From contig CAMLML010000018.1 of assembly GCA_946481095.1 (NCBI GenBank), positions 1 to 62,740 of the forward strand: 62,740 nucleotides of DNA. The letters run 5' to 3'. Positions 47,478 through 57,042 of this stretch are shown here, in pieces (the stretch's first letter is position 1; each line of letters opens with the position of its first letter). The position numbers and the translations under genes are program-made. Source of the stretch: an uncultured Cellvibrio sp. GTDB taxonomy: Bacteria; Pseudomonadota; Gammaproteobacteria; Pseudomonadales; Cellvibrionaceae. A model generated the notes under the pieces. That model made no database searches and was not told the DNA's origin. It saw nothing but the letters and a program-made list of their open reading frames with translations.

Positions 47478-48260
47478 ATGAGATTGTTTCCCCGATTAAT
47501 CTTAATCCTGCCACTGGTTTTTTCAGCGGTTGGTTTACATGCAGAAGAACAATTAACAGAGCCAGCCCAAAAAAATGAACAGGTTGAGCTGGTCATTATC
47601 GATCCCTACATCGAAGTGCATTCTGGCCCGGGACGTGGATATCCAATATTTTATGTAGGGGAGTGGGGCGAGAAAGTGACTTTGCTGACGCGCCGCCCTG
47701 ATTGGTACGAAGTCAAATTACAAAATGGGAAAGTTGGTTGGACCCATGCATCACAAATATCACGCACAATTCAAACAACCGGCGAGCCAGCGGATTTGCC
47801 GACTGTCTCATATGGGGATTATTTAAAAGACAGATGGCGAGTTGGTTTTTCTGTGGGTGGATTTACCAAAGGTGAGTTGGAATCGAGTGAATTGTTCAGT
47901 TTTACTCTTGGCTACAGGCCGCTGGGGTGGTTAGGCCTTGAAGGTGAATACGGGGAATTTTATGGTTCCGATATTCAGGGAAATTTTCGTAGTTTTAACG
48001 CTATTATCGAACCTTTTTCAGAATGGAAAATGTCACCGATTCTATTGTTGGGCAAGGGTGTTATGGCAATCGAGACTCAACCGAAACTGGTTCCGTTGGA
48101 TATAAAAGATTCGGATTTCAATCAATACGGTATTGGTTTTAATTACTACATTGGCAGGAATTTTATATTTAATGGACTTTATCGTACTTATGAAGTTTCA
48201 ACAGAAAATGACGACGAGAGATTAGACGCATGGACATTCGGTTTCAACACATTCTTTTAA
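47478..48260 (+). CDS. SH3-domain outer-membrane beta-barrel protein
   Basis: About 260 residues from ATG 47478 (AGG seven bases upstream); ATGs at 47472, 47421 and 47418 are also in frame. Signal peptide ends GLHAEE. A bacterial SH3 domain (about 38-88: VHSGPGRGYPIFYVGEWGE, WYEVKLQNGKVGWTHASQI) probably binds peptidoglycan. The remaining ~150 residues are amphipathic beta-strands ending in an aromatic, FGFNTFF, an outer-membrane barrel signature. It overlaps the next barrel gene by 31 bases. The 209-base spacer upstream holds nothing I recognise. Confidence 0.75.
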   Translation: MRLFPRLILILPLVFSAVGLHAEEQLTEPAQKNEQVELVIIDPYIEVHSGPGRGYPIFYVGEWGEKVTLLTRRPDWYEVKLQNGKVGWTHASQISRTIQTTGEPADLPTVSYGDYLKDRWRVGFSVGGFTKGELESSELFSFTLGYRPLGWLGLEGEYGEFYGSDIQGNFRSFNAIIEPFSEWKMSPILLLGKGVMAIETQPKLVPLDIKDSDFNQYGIGFNYYIGRNFIFNGLYRTYEVSTENDDERLDAWTFGFNTFF

Positions 48261-48853
48261 TTGTTCGCGCAGTACTTTTATCGTTCTGTATTTTGTCTGT
48301 ATCAGTTCATGCTGAAGATGAATCTTCCGATAAAGGTCTGGATATCAATAATGAAATTTTTGAATTGGGTGCTTTTGTTGGCATAGTCAACATCGAGGAC
48401 TTTACCAGTGAAATGGTTCCCGGGATTAGCTTGACGTTCAGGGCTTCGGAAGATTTTTTTATTCAATATAACTATTTGCAAATCAGTAAAGTGGATCTGT
48501 CACTTTATGAAGAGCAGGAAGGCGCACCTGTGTACTTTACCGGGAAAAGTCGCAAATTCAGCCATTACGATCTTTTGGTTGGATACAATATTTTTCAAGG
48601 GGAATTTTTCAAAGCTGAAGCAAAAACGTCGTTATCCAGTTTATATGTTGTATTAGGTGCAGGCGAAACGTCTTTCGGGGAAGAGTCAAGATTTTCTTAT
48701 ACTGCAGGGTTGGGTTATCAAATCGGTTTAACCAAACATTTGAACTTTAATGTTGATTTCAAAAACTACATTTATAATTCAAGTGTGATTCTGGATCAGG
48801 ACAAAACAGTAAATACTACGCAAATCTCTTCCGGCATTAATTACATTTTTTAA
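48230..48853 (+). CDS. Small outer-membrane beta-barrel protein (copy 1)
   Basis: 207 residues. Signal peptide about 1-28 (ending VHAEDE). Alternating amphipathic strands begin FELGAFVGIVNIEDF and end with the terminal aromatic SSGINYIF. It is clearly paralogous to the minus-strand protein at 48923-49555: FELGxxxG-x3-E-x-F, then G-I/L-SLT, occurs in both. Translation start lies inside the end of the SH3-barrel gene, so the two are co-expressed. Role inferred as an outer-membrane component of the neighbouring trans-envelope system. Confidence 0.75.
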   Translation: MDIRFQHILLIVRAVLLSFCILSVSVHAEDESSDKGLDINNEIFELGAFVGIVNIEDFTSEMVPGISLTFRASEDFFIQYNYLQISKVDLSLYEEQEGAPVYFTGKSRKFSHYDLLVGYNIFQGEFFKAEAKTSLSSLYVVLGAGETSFGEESRFSYTAGLGYQIGLTKHLNFNVDFKNYIYNSSVILDQDKTVNTTQISSGINYIF

Positions 48854-48870
48854 CTTCGTTATTTTTTCTT

Positions 48871-48900
48871 ACAAGGGAATTCAATATTGAACTCCCTTGT
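48871..48900. other. Hairpin between convergent barrel genes
   Basis: ACAAGGGA (48871-48878) pairs with TCCCTTGT (48893-48900), and TTCAATATTGAA lies inside. The stem is strong, but no T-run follows on either strand, so it is at best a weak bidirectional terminator or RNA-stabilising hairpin. Confidence 0.4.
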
Positions 48901-48922
48901 ATGTAAACAACATGTTAACTCC

Positions 48923-49555
48923 TTAAAATAACGCATTCACTCCAATCGTCATTTCAGTATTATTGGCTTTCTTTTGATCGCCAAATAACTTCAGGTTCAC
49001 GGTGGTATTGTTAATATCCAGATTCATGGTTAACCAATCCGTGATAACCGTGCGATAACTTAAACCCAATGCGATACCTTGATTCCGGCTGCCAGCAAAA
49101 TCGATATCGGAAATTCCGGCCAAAAAATAAACCGCCGAATTAAATTTGTGTCTTTTTCCCAAAAATGATCGGCCATCAATAATTTTATAACCGCCCATCA
49201 CCCGTATATATTCATAATTCAAATCATCTTCGCTTAAAAATATAAATCCCGATGTATCCTCGAAAGCAGCACGTTGAACTTTTGTGACGCCGTATTGTGC
49301 TTGTGTTAACCAATTTGAGTTGATGTGATAGGTCAGAGACAAACCGGTTATGAAATTGGTATTAAACTCTTCAATTGAAGCACTGCCAAGATAAAAGCCC
49401 AATTCAAAATGTTCTTTATCAATGGCAGCAGCCTGGACATTGGTGACTGTTTTTTCGGGTTCAATGATGACCACAGAGTCTTTACTGTTCTGACCCAGAG
49501 CATTAACGCTAAAACAGATGCCTGTTATCAGTATCAGGCTGCGAATTGAAATCAT
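48923..49555 (-). CDS. Small outer-membrane beta-barrel protein (copy 2, inverted)
   Basis: 210 residues. Signal peptide about 1-21 (ending NALGQ), a ~25-residue linker, then amphipathic strands (FELGFYLGSASIEEF to the terminal MTIGVNALF). It aligns by eye with copy 1 over the whole barrel, including FNTNFITGLSLTYHINSNW versus FTSEMVPGISLTFRASEDF. Convergent with copy 1, so the duplication is inverted. No other function can be inferred. Confidence 0.75.
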   Translation of the reverse strand: MISIRSLILITGICFSVNALGQNSKDSVVIIEPEKTVTNVQAAAIDKEHFELGFYLGSASIEEFNTNFITGLSLTYHINSNWLTQAQYGVTKVQRAAFEDTSGFIFLSEDDLNYEYIRVMGGYKIIDGRSFLGKRHKFNSAVYFLAGISDIDFAGSRNQGIALGLSYRTVITDWLTMNLDINNTTVNLKLFGDQKKANNTEMTIGVNALF

Positions 49556-50005
49556 GGTTTATCTCGCTGGAATGAATCAGTCATCACTATACCTTCCCAA
49601 ATTTGGTTTGACGAATCAAGAGCTGCAAAAATATTGACTCAGGTCGCATTTCAATTGAGTTGACCATACTGGAATCATCTGTGAAGTCTCTCACAAAAGA
49701 ACAGTTGGTCGGAACAACACAAATCCATTTAGTGAGATTTGAAAAACGAACTATACTGCATGGCTCATTCTACGAACCTCATATTGTTGAAGAAATAAAA
49801 ACTTAGTCACATTGAATATTTCTATTTGATGATCTAATGCTCACACCGAATCTGGCGCCAACAGGCATATGATCAACCAGGGGACGTTCGATGAAGACTG
49901 CTCGTGGGTTCTTGAGGTAACCAACGATAAGATGAACAACGTGGAATGAATTGAATCCTGATGTTTATCAGCAATTCACATTAACTTGGAGTAGTAGGTT
50001 AGAGT
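49556..50005. other. 450-base non-coding region upstream of the trans-envelope operon
   Basis: No open frame longer than a few dozen codons and no RNA gene that I recognise. It separates the inverted barrel gene from the operon beginning at 50006 and should contain that operon's promoter. I could not identify a convincing -35/-10 pair or operator. Confidence 0.5.
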
Positions 50006-50650
50006 ATGAACAATCGAAACGTTCGCAATTTTATGTTAAGGCTCTCAGTGATCATATTTGCCTTGAATTCTGTTTTGTCCATAGCCGAGACTGCAACTAA
50101 AGAAGCCCCTGAAAAAAATGAGCATTGGACCGAGCAGGTTGATGCAAAAAAAGTTGATATTGATGACAAATCTCCTGCCAAACAGAGCCAGGGTGCCGAA
50201 TCTGACTTAAGGCAGGTATCAAAAAGTATTCAGGAATTAAAACAGAATGTCATTACCCTGAATAAGGATTTGCGATTAATGGAAGAAAAACTTCTGTTTC
50301 CTTCCAGTACCAAATACACCATTTTTGTATCGGTAAGCTCGGGTACTTTTTTTACTCTGGAAAGTATTAAATTAAAACTCGATGGTAAATTGGTTTCGAC
50401 ACAGATCTATTCTGAAAAACAACGACAAGCAATGTTAAGGGGTGGCGTTCACAAATTATATGTTACCAATCTTAACGAAGGTGATCATAATGCTACCTTG
50501 TTTTTTACGGGCATAGGTTCCGGCGGAAGAGATTATAAGCGCGCATCAACAATAGAATTCAAAAAAGGGCCATCGGGAGAATATCTGGAAGTGGCTATCA
50601 GTGATGATAGTGTTACCCAGGAGCCCGTCTTTTCGATCAAGCAGTGGTAA
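50006..50650 (+). CDS. Secreted coiled-coil/beta-domain protein of unknown function
   Basis: 214 residues. Signal peptide about 1-28 (ending LSIAE). A lysine/glutamate-rich segment and a coiled coil follow (about 66-92: SDLRQVSKSIQELKQNVIT). The C-terminal domain of ~110 residues is strand-rich (KYTIFVSVSSGTFFTLESIK, VHKLYVTNLNEGDHNATLFF), suggesting an Ig-like or jellyroll fold. I recognise no family. First gene of the TPR/TolQR operon; its stop overlaps an optional GTG start of the next gene by seven bases. Confidence 0.7.
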   Translation: MNNRNVRNFMLRLSVIIFALNSVLSIAETATKEAPEKNEHWTEQVDAKKVDIDDKSPAKQSQGAESDLRQVSKSIQELKQNVITLNKDLRLMEEKLLFPSSTKYTIFVSVSSGTFFTLESIKLKLDGKLVSTQIYSEKQRQAMLRGGVHKLYVTNLNEGDHNATLFFTGIGSGGRDYKRASTIEFKKGPSGEYLEVAISDDSVTQEPVFSIKQW

Positions 50651-50655
50651 ACAAT

Positions 50656-52422
50656 ATGTTGTATTTTACTACTCGAACAAGCTCGGGATTGTTATATCTT
50701 GTGTTGGCATGCTTAATCGCTTCGGTGGTTAATGCCCAGACCAGACAATTTATTTCCGATAACAAATCAACACAGGATCTGGAATATGGTTTGGTGTTGT
50801 ACGATTATTTTCAGAAAAATTATTTTGAAGCGTTGATTGAACAGGAATATGCGCAGGCTATCGATAACTCTATAGCAAAGGGTTCAACCGGGCAGATACT
50901 GAAAGGCGGCATGATGCTTTCTTATGGAATGCCGGATGCTTCCAAAAAAATATTTGAAAATTTATTGCAGACCCAAGCAACTGAAGAGATTAGTAATAAA
51001 GCCTGGTTTTATTTGGCTAAAATGTTGTATGCGAAATCGGACATTGCCAATGCGCGCGATGCGTTGAATCGGGTTAAAGGTAAGGTGCCCGATGAAATAT
51101 ACACAGAATATAATTACTTGGTGTTATTGGTCGCCAAAGGAAATTTGCAGGCATCAGGTTCTGCGTTGGTCTCTGAAGACGTACTTAAAGCTGCGCAAAA
51201 GAATACACCCTATTACCCCTATTTGTTATTCAACACTGCAATAATGCAGTTAAGGAATAATCAATTAAAAGATTCAGTTAAAAATCTGGAAGCAGTGACT
51301 GAATATTCGGGAAAAAGCGAGGAATTATCTGTGTTGGCCGATCGTGCTCGTCACGGATTGGCTGAGCTTGCTATCAAATATAATCGATTGGATGAGGCAT
51401 GGAATTACCTGAAACCTATCAGAACCAATGGGCTTTATTCCAATCGCGCGCTTTTATCTTATGCCTGGGCAGCAATTAATTTAAAACGATTTAACGATGC
51501 GATACCGGCTCTTGAAATGTTGAATGGCCGATCTATTGCTATTCCAGAAGTTCAGGAGGCAATAGTGTTGTTAGCTCATGTGTATGAGCAAGAGGGTTTG
51601 TTGAAAAAAGCGTTGCAGGCCAACGTTAACGCTGAAAAAAATTATCAAAAAGGTGTGGAGATGCTGACTGAAGCAAGAGCCATTATTGATAAACAGGATG
51701 TGCCAAGGGAATTCATTGATAATATAGAAGCTATGATTGATGATTCTGATTGGTTTAACACTAAACCTTCTGTTGATTATAAAAAGTTAACTCCATTTCT
51801 AATTGATTTGATGGCGGGTTATCAATTCCGCGAAACTCTTGACGAATTGGCCGACTTGTATGCGATGGAAGCCAATCTGCAATATTGGTCATTGCAAGCA
51901 GAGCAGCATGCATTAATACTGAAAAATGCACGTCAAAAAACTTATGATAATTCCCTCAAAGATTTGTTAGACCGTGGTTTGGTGTTAAAAGAGCAGTTAG
52001 CTGAAAAAAATGCTGAACTGAAACTTTATACTTTGTCACTTGGTGAGCGTGAGCAGGATAGATTGAACTCGCTGATACAAAGTACTGATTCCGAGCTTGG
52101 TCTTTTAAATGACAAGATTGAAAAGTTGCAACAATACAAAACACCTTATAAGCCGCCTGCGGAATATGATCGAATGGTTGCTGATCATCACGCAATGATC
52201 AAGCAACGGCTTGCTGAGATTCATCAATTTATTAATAAATTTGAATTGATCATGAGGAACCTTGTAAAAGAAGAGCTGGATGAACATGAAAAACGAATGA
52301 AGTTTTATGCGGCACAATCAAAACTGGCGAAAGCCAGGCTATATGATTTAATGTTGCTTTCTCTTGAAAAGTCAAAACCAACAGAAAACTCCAAGGTACC
52401 AGAGAGTAAAAACAATGAATAA
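50656..52422 (+). CDS. Periplasmic TPR/coiled-coil protein
   Basis: About 588 residues from ATG 50656 (GTG 50644 is in frame). Signal peptide about 1-28 (ending VVNAQ). Degenerate TPR repeats span roughly residues 75-330 (NKAWFYLAKMLYAKSDIANA; NRALLSYAWAAINLKRFNDA). A long coiled coil runs from about 425 to 570 (LKEQLAEKNAELKLY, LLNDKIEKLQQYK). Comparable to TPR scaffolds of trans-envelope machines. It overlaps the next gene by eight bases. Confidence 0.8.
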   Translation: MLYFTTRTSSGLLYLVLACLIASVVNAQTRQFISDNKSTQDLEYGLVLYDYFQKNYFEALIEQEYAQAIDNSIAKGSTGQILKGGMMLSYGMPDASKKIFENLLQTQATEEISNKAWFYLAKMLYAKSDIANARDALNRVKGKVPDEIYTEYNYLVLLVAKGNLQASGSALVSEDVLKAAQKNTPYYPYLLFNTAIMQLRNNQLKDSVKNLEAVTEYSGKSEELSVLADRARHGLAELAIKYNRLDEAWNYLKPIRTNGLYSNRALLSYAWAAINLKRFNDAIPALEMLNGRSIAIPEVQEAIVLLAHVYEQEGLLKKALQANVNAEKNYQKGVEMLTEARAIIDKQDVPREFIDNIEAMIDDSDWFNTKPSVDYKKLTPFLIDLMAGYQFRETLDELADLYAMEANLQYWSLQAEQHALILKNARQKTYDNSLKDLLDRGLVLKEQLAEKNAELKLYTLSLGEREQDRLNSLIQSTDSELGLLNDKIEKLQQYKTPYKPPAEYDRMVADHHAMIKQRLAEIHQFINKFELIMRNLVKEELDEHEKRMKFYAAQSKLAKARLYDLMLLSLEKSKPTENSKVPESKNNE

Positions 52423-55261
52423 GTTTTGCCGATTATTAATCAGTGTCAGTATTGCGTCGATTGTAGCCAGTGGTTGTGCTGCCAAGAAAGAGAATACCCT
52501 GGGTTCTTTAAAGTACACTCCTGAAAGTGAAGATAATATTGAAGTAAAACAAATTTCACATCAGGAAGTGAGAGAGGAATATAAAGAGCTGTTAAATCTG
52601 TTTGAAGATAAACAGCTCAAAGAGCAAATCGAAAGGCGAATTGCTGACGTTTACATGATGGAAGGTGTTTACGATCAAAACCGTGTAGCAGACCAGAAGA
52701 ATAATTATTCTGATGCAATTAAAGCGTATCGTAATATTTTGGAAAAATATCCTGATTCACCTGACAATGCAGAAGTGTTATATCAGTTGGCCAAAGCTTA
52801 TGATATGGAGGGTAATCAGGTTGAGGCGCTTGCGATGCTCACCCGATTAACTGCGCAGCATCCGAATCATCCGAACATAGAAGAGGCTTATTTCCGTAAA
52901 GGTGATATTCATTTCAATAACAATGAATATCGGCAGGCTGAACAAGCATACACAGCCGTTACATTGTCTGCAAAATCCAAATACACAATTAATGCGCATT
53001 ACATGTTGGGTTGGACTTACTACAAGCAAGCTAATTTCGATAAAAGTTTGAATTCATTTGCTTACGTAGTTGATCAAATTGTTAAAAATAAATCTGATCT
53101 TGAGGGGCTCAATAAAGCAGAAACCTCTATGGCTTCAGATAGTATTCACTCAATTAGTTTGGGATTGGACAGAATTGGTGGGTCATCCGCTATCGCACAA
53201 GTTGAAGCCATTGCCAATAAACCTTACGTTTGGTTGATTTATCAGGATTTGGGGAATTACTATCTCGAAAAGGAACTCTATGAAGATTCAGCCAGTACAT
53301 TCAGATTATTCGTGAATACATATCCGCAAACCAATAAAGCACCTGTGTTGCATGAAAAATTGGTTAATGCCTACATTAAAGGAAATTTTCCGCGTAAAGC
53401 ATTGGAAGAAAAAGAATCTTATGTGAATGCGTATGGTCTGCACTCGAACTATCCCGGAAATCGTCAGGGAATGCCATCTGACGTAAAATCTTTGATAAAA
53501 GTGTATCTGGATGAGCTGGCGCGTCATCATTATAGTGAAGGCCAGAATTATCAAAAATATATTGCTGAAACAGCTACAAAAGAAAAGAAAGATCAAGCCA
53601 AACTGGATGAGGCAACCAGCCAATCACTGGTGATGTTTGGTAAAGCTGCGAACTTTTATAGTCAATATGCAGAAACTTTTCCTGATGATGATCGCATTGA
53701 AGAAGTTTATTTCCTGAAGGCCGAGTCGTTATTTTTGGCAGAAAAATATGATCAAGCGATTGCTGATTACGAAAGAGTTGCGTATCAGGCTCAAAAACCG
53801 GTTGAGGCACAGCGGGCAGCAGATTCTGGTTACGCAGCGATTATTTCTTATCAAAAACATATAGCGACCTTGAGTGGCGGTGATGTAAGCAAGTGGCAGA
53901 TGGGTGCTGTTGACAGCATGTTAAAATTTGCAGCGAAATTCCATGCAGATAATCGTGCACCTACGGTGTTGACCAATGCTGCTGAATATTTGTTTGGGTT
54001 GAGTGAGTACCAAAAGGCATTGGCTGTTACAACAGATCTGGTGAACAAAAATGCGAATCTTGATAAAGGACTCAAGAAAACGGCTTATGGCTTAATGGCG
54101 CACTCCTATTTTAAGTTAAATGATTTTGTGAATGCAGAGGCAAGTTATTTAAAACAACGAGAGTTGGTGGATCCAAAGTCTGAAGAGTATGCACAAATTT
54201 CCGAGCGACTGGCTACCAGCATCTATAAAAACACGGAAATTATTGCGGCAAAAAAAGAAGAGCAGCAAACAACAGTTAATGAATTGCTGAAAATAAAACG
54301 CTTGGCTCCGAATTCGACTGTACGAGTGACTGCGCAATATGATGCGGCGACAATACTGTTGGAAATGTCGCAATGGTCAGCCAGTATTGTTGAACTGAAA
54401 GAATTAATTGCGCTTTATCCGGATCATAAGCTTGGTGTCGAGTTTCCAAGAAAGCTGGCTTATGCGTACGAAAAAAATGAAAATTGGAAAGAAGCAGCAG
54501 TTACTTATTTGCAGTTGAATCAAAAAGATCCTGATGCTGAGATACGCAGAGAAGGGTTATTTTTTGCGGCTAACATGTATGAAAAAGATAAAAATATGAT
54601 TGCAGCATTGGAGCAGTTTAAGAATTATGATGCCCAATATCCCGCACCATTTAATACCAACATGGAAGCTCGTTTCCATGTTGCTGAAATTTATGAAAAA
54701 CTACAGGATAGCGAAAACCAATTATTTTGGTTGAATAAAATAATTTCGGGACATCAAAAAGCAGGTAAAAATCAAACTGATCGCAGTCGATGGTTGGCAG
54801 CTTGGGCTACCATGAAATATGGTGATGATTATGCCAACAAATTCAGAAGCTTCAGGTTGTATTTGCCGTTGGTGAAGAGCCTGCCTGAAAAAAATAAATT
54901 GCTGGCTGCTGCGGTCAAACAGTATCAATTGGCGACTGATTACGGCATTCTGGAATTTGTTACCATGTCGAGCTACAAAACTGCAGGGCTGTACCAGTCA
55001 TTTGCGACTGATTTGAGAACTTCCCAAAAACCAGCAGGTATGTCGGTGGAAGATCAAAATGTTTATGCCGAAATTATTGAGGAACAGGCTCGGCCTTTTG
55101 ATGATCTGGCAGTAGAGCTGTATCAGGCCAATATTGATCGTGCGTGGGATGGTAAGTTTAACGAATGGATTGATAAAAGTTTCGTTGAAATTAAAAAATT
55201 ACTTCCTGAAAGATTTAACAAAAATGAAGTGACAGTGAGTTATGGCGATGAAATACGTTAA
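52415..55261 (+). CDS. Large TPR lipoprotein
   Basis: 948 residues from ATG 52415, where a lipoprotein signal begins (lipobox VASGC, Cys23); the longer frame to 52364 is an overlap with the previous gene. Many TPR-type repeats are visible, for example YSDAIKAYRNILEKYPDSPD, ADAEVLYQLAKAYDMEGN-like helices, and EEVYFLKAESLFLAEKYDQA. It is probably anchored in the outer membrane (residues after Cys are Ala-Ala-Lys, not Asp). Size and repeats fit the large TPR subunits (GltE/GltD-like) of the Myxococcus Glt complex; orthology is inference. Confidence 0.85.
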   Translation: MNKFCRLLISVSIASIVASGCAAKKENTLGSLKYTPESEDNIEVKQISHQEVREEYKELLNLFEDKQLKEQIERRIADVYMMEGVYDQNRVADQKNNYSDAIKAYRNILEKYPDSPDNAEVLYQLAKAYDMEGNQVEALAMLTRLTAQHPNHPNIEEAYFRKGDIHFNNNEYRQAEQAYTAVTLSAKSKYTINAHYMLGWTYYKQANFDKSLNSFAYVVDQIVKNKSDLEGLNKAETSMASDSIHSISLGLDRIGGSSAIAQVEAIANKPYVWLIYQDLGNYYLEKELYEDSASTFRLFVNTYPQTNKAPVLHEKLVNAYIKGNFPRKALEEKESYVNAYGLHSNYPGNRQGMPSDVKSLIKVYLDELARHHYSEGQNYQKYIAETATKEKKDQAKLDEATSQSLVMFGKAANFYSQYAETFPDDDRIEEVYFLKAESLFLAEKYDQAIADYERVAYQAQKPVEAQRAADSGYAAIISYQKHIATLSGGDVSKWQMGAVDSMLKFAAKFHADNRAPTVLTNAAEYLFGLSEYQKALAVTTDLVNKNANLDKGLKKTAYGLMAHSYFKLNDFVNAEASYLKQRELVDPKSEEYAQISERLATSIYKNTEIIAAKKEEQQTTVNELLKIKRLAPNSTVRVTAQYDAATILLEMSQWSASIVELKELIALYPDHKLGVEFPRKLAYAYEKNENWKEAAVTYLQLNQKDPDAEIRREGLFFAANMYEKDKNMIAALEQFKNYDAQYPAPFNTNMEARFHVAEIYEKLQDSENQLFWLNKIISGHQKAGKNQTDRSRWLAAWATMKYGDDYANKFRSFRLYLPLVKSLPEKNKLLAAAVKQYQLATDYGILEFVTMSSYKTAGLYQSFATDLRTSQKPAGMSVEDQNVYAEIIEEQARPFDDLAVELYQANIDRAWDGKFNEWIDKSFVEIKKLLPERFNKNEVTVSYGDEIR

Positions 55262-56009
55262 TTTTTCAAAACTTGTACTGGCAGCATCGCTGATTTCCTT
55301 GCTATCAGCTTGTGGTGGTAACGTAAAAAAAGCAGCGGTGGTTGCTTCAGAAGTAGGGTTGGTTTCAACCCAGGAGTTTATTCCTGCGCCCAAGGTTGAT
55401 AAAGAAGGTGTTGTATTGCCCTATGAAGCAAAACCTAATCCCTATTTGCAACAAAAAGGCAGAATCAACAAAGAATCTGTTGATAAATTTGTGAATGCCA
55501 AGAGAGCATTGAAATTCAAGCAAGATGTACAAGCTGAAAAAATGTTAATGGAGTTGACAGAAAGCGATAAAACTTTATCTGGTCCCTGGGTGGTGTTGGG
55601 CGATATTGCAGCGGACCGTAAAGATTATGCCAAAGCAATCGATTACTATACAAAAGCGATTGCATTAAACCCAAATAATATGAACGCCTATATGAGATTG
55701 GCGTTGGCCCAACGTTTAAAGGGTGATTTCCTGCGGGCACAAAATGTTTATGCGCAAGCCCTTGCAGTTTGGCCTGATTCACCCGAAGCGCATTTGAATT
55801 TGGCTGTGCTTTATGATGTTTATTTGAATCATCCTTTGCGTGCGCAAAAACACATGGAGGCATATCAATTTTTAACAGCGGGCCAAAATAAAGAAGTTGC
55901 CAGCTGGTTGAGTGAGATTCAAAAAAGAACACTGGTTCCCGTGAGTCTGGATGTTAATCCGCCCAAGGCAATATCAAAGCCTTTGGATTTTAATGGTGGA
56001 AATAAATGA
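55242..56009 (+). CDS. TPR lipoprotein
   Basis: 255 residues (a start two codons later at 55248 is equally possible). Lipobox LLSAC with Cys24, then GGN. After a linker, about three TPR units (about 105-215) include DYAKAIDYYTKAIALNPNN and NAYMRLALAQRLKGDF, with the last repeat near PEAHLNLAVLYDV. It overlaps the preceding gene by 20 bases and the following gene by four (ATGA), so the operon is tightly coupled. Likely a periplasmic or outer-membrane scaffold subunit. Confidence 0.85.
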   Translation: MAMKYVNFSKLVLAASLISLLSACGGNVKKAAVVASEVGLVSTQEFIPAPKVDKEGVVLPYEAKPNPYLQQKGRINKESVDKFVNAKRALKFKQDVQAEKMLMELTESDKTLSGPWVVLGDIAADRKDYAKAIDYYTKAIALNPNNMNAYMRLALAQRLKGDFLRAQNVYAQALAVWPDSPEAHLNLAVLYDVYLNHPLRAQKHMEAYQFLTAGQNKEVASWLSEIQKRTLVPVSLDVNPPKAISKPLDFNGGNK

Positions 56010-56329
56010 AAAAGCTCTGTTTATTCCTGATGCTTGTTGCAAGTGTTACATTTGCCGAGAATAAGGCAGATCAGGAAAATAATTCTAAAAATAAAGCTAA
56101 AGCAGATGATTCCGAAATTGTGCTTCAATCTACATTTGTGGGTGACAAAGAACAGCCTGCAGTCAGTTATTTTGTTCCATGGAAAGGTAGTGCATCACCT
56201 GATAAGTTACGCTGGAACAGGGAGCCCAAAAACGATCAGGCATTGGATATTGTCGATAGAGAAGTAATGGTAAATTCCATGACCATTTATGATGAGATGG
56301 ATTTGGAAAGTCAGAGTTCAACTAAGTAA
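56006..56329 (+). CDS. Small secreted protein of unknown function
   Basis: 107 residues. Signal peptide about 1-17 (ending VTFAEN). A charged low-complexity stretch (about 18-35) and a small C-terminal region with FVPWKGSASPDKLRWNREP follow. I recognise no family. It starts inside the previous gene's stop (ATGA) and lies 18 bases before the TolQ-like gene, so it is very probably part of the same complex. Confidence 0.7.
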   Translation: MKKLCLFLMLVASVTFAENKADQENNSKNKAKADDSEIVLQSTFVGDKEQPAVSYFVPWKGSASPDKLRWNREPKNDQALDIVDREVMVNSMTIYDEMDLESQSSTK

Positions 56330-56347
56330 AAAAAAGCGAGATTAATT

Positions 56348-57034
56348 ATGAGTAATTATTACAACCTGGCGGTGAGTTTCTTTCAGGATGGCGGATTTTT
56401 TATGTATCCGATTGCGTTGGTGTTGGCAGTGGGCATTGCAATCACTATTGAACGCTGGCTTTACCTCAGTTTTGAGCGCATTCGCAATCTCAAAGCCTTT
56501 GAAGCGTTCTTACCTTTACTGCGCACAACGGATATGGAAAAAATGCAATTATTTACTCGTGAAAATAATGCGCCCATAACACGTATTATTGGTTGTGGTC
56601 TGGATATGATGAAAGTATCAAAGCATCGTGCCGATATAGAAAATGCCATGAATGAAGGTATGTTGGAAACTTTGCCGAAGTTGGAAAGAAGAATTAACTA
56701 TCTTGCGGTTCTGGCGAATGTTGCCACTTTGTTGGGGTTGTTAGGAACCATCGTTGGCTTGATCAGTGCGTTTACCGCCGTAAGTAATGCGAATCCTGCA
56801 GAAAAAGCCCAGTTATTATCCCAATCCATTTCGGTGGCAATGAATACTACTGCGTTTGGTTTGATTGTGGCTATTCCGTTAATGGTGTTGCATGCCATGA
56901 TCCAAAATAAAACTACAGCTATAGTGACCAGCATTCAAATGTCTGCTGTAAAATTTTTGAATATCATGACGGTTCATCGCTTAATTGAAACCAATATTCC
57001 TCGTCAGGCAGAAAAAGACGCATCTGCCAGTTAA
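56348..57034 (+). CDS. TolQ/ExbB/MotA-family proton-channel protein
   Basis: 228 residues with three membrane helices: about 17-38 (MYPIALVLAVGIAITIERW), about 117-138 (LANVATLLGLLGTIVGLISAF) and about 158-183 (ISVAMNTTAFGLIVAIPLMV). The large cytoplasmic loop lies between helices 1 and 2. The LGLLGTIVGLI and TTAFGLIVAIP motifs are diagnostic. It forms, with TolR-type partners, a proton-driven rotor or channel. One TolQ with two TolR-like genes next to it is the arrangement of AglR-AglQ-AglS in Myxococcus. Confidence 0.93.
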   Translation: MSNYYNLAVSFFQDGGFFMYPIALVLAVGIAITIERWLYLSFERIRNLKAFEAFLPLLRTTDMEKMQLFTRENNAPITRIIGCGLDMMKVSKHRADIENAMNEGMLETLPKLERRINYLAVLANVATLLGLLGTIVGLISAFTAVSNANPAEKAQLLSQSISVAMNTTAFGLIVAIPLMVLHAMIQNKTTAIVTSIQMSAVKFLNIMTVHRLIETNIPRQAEKDASAS

Positions 57035-57042
57035 GGTGTTTT

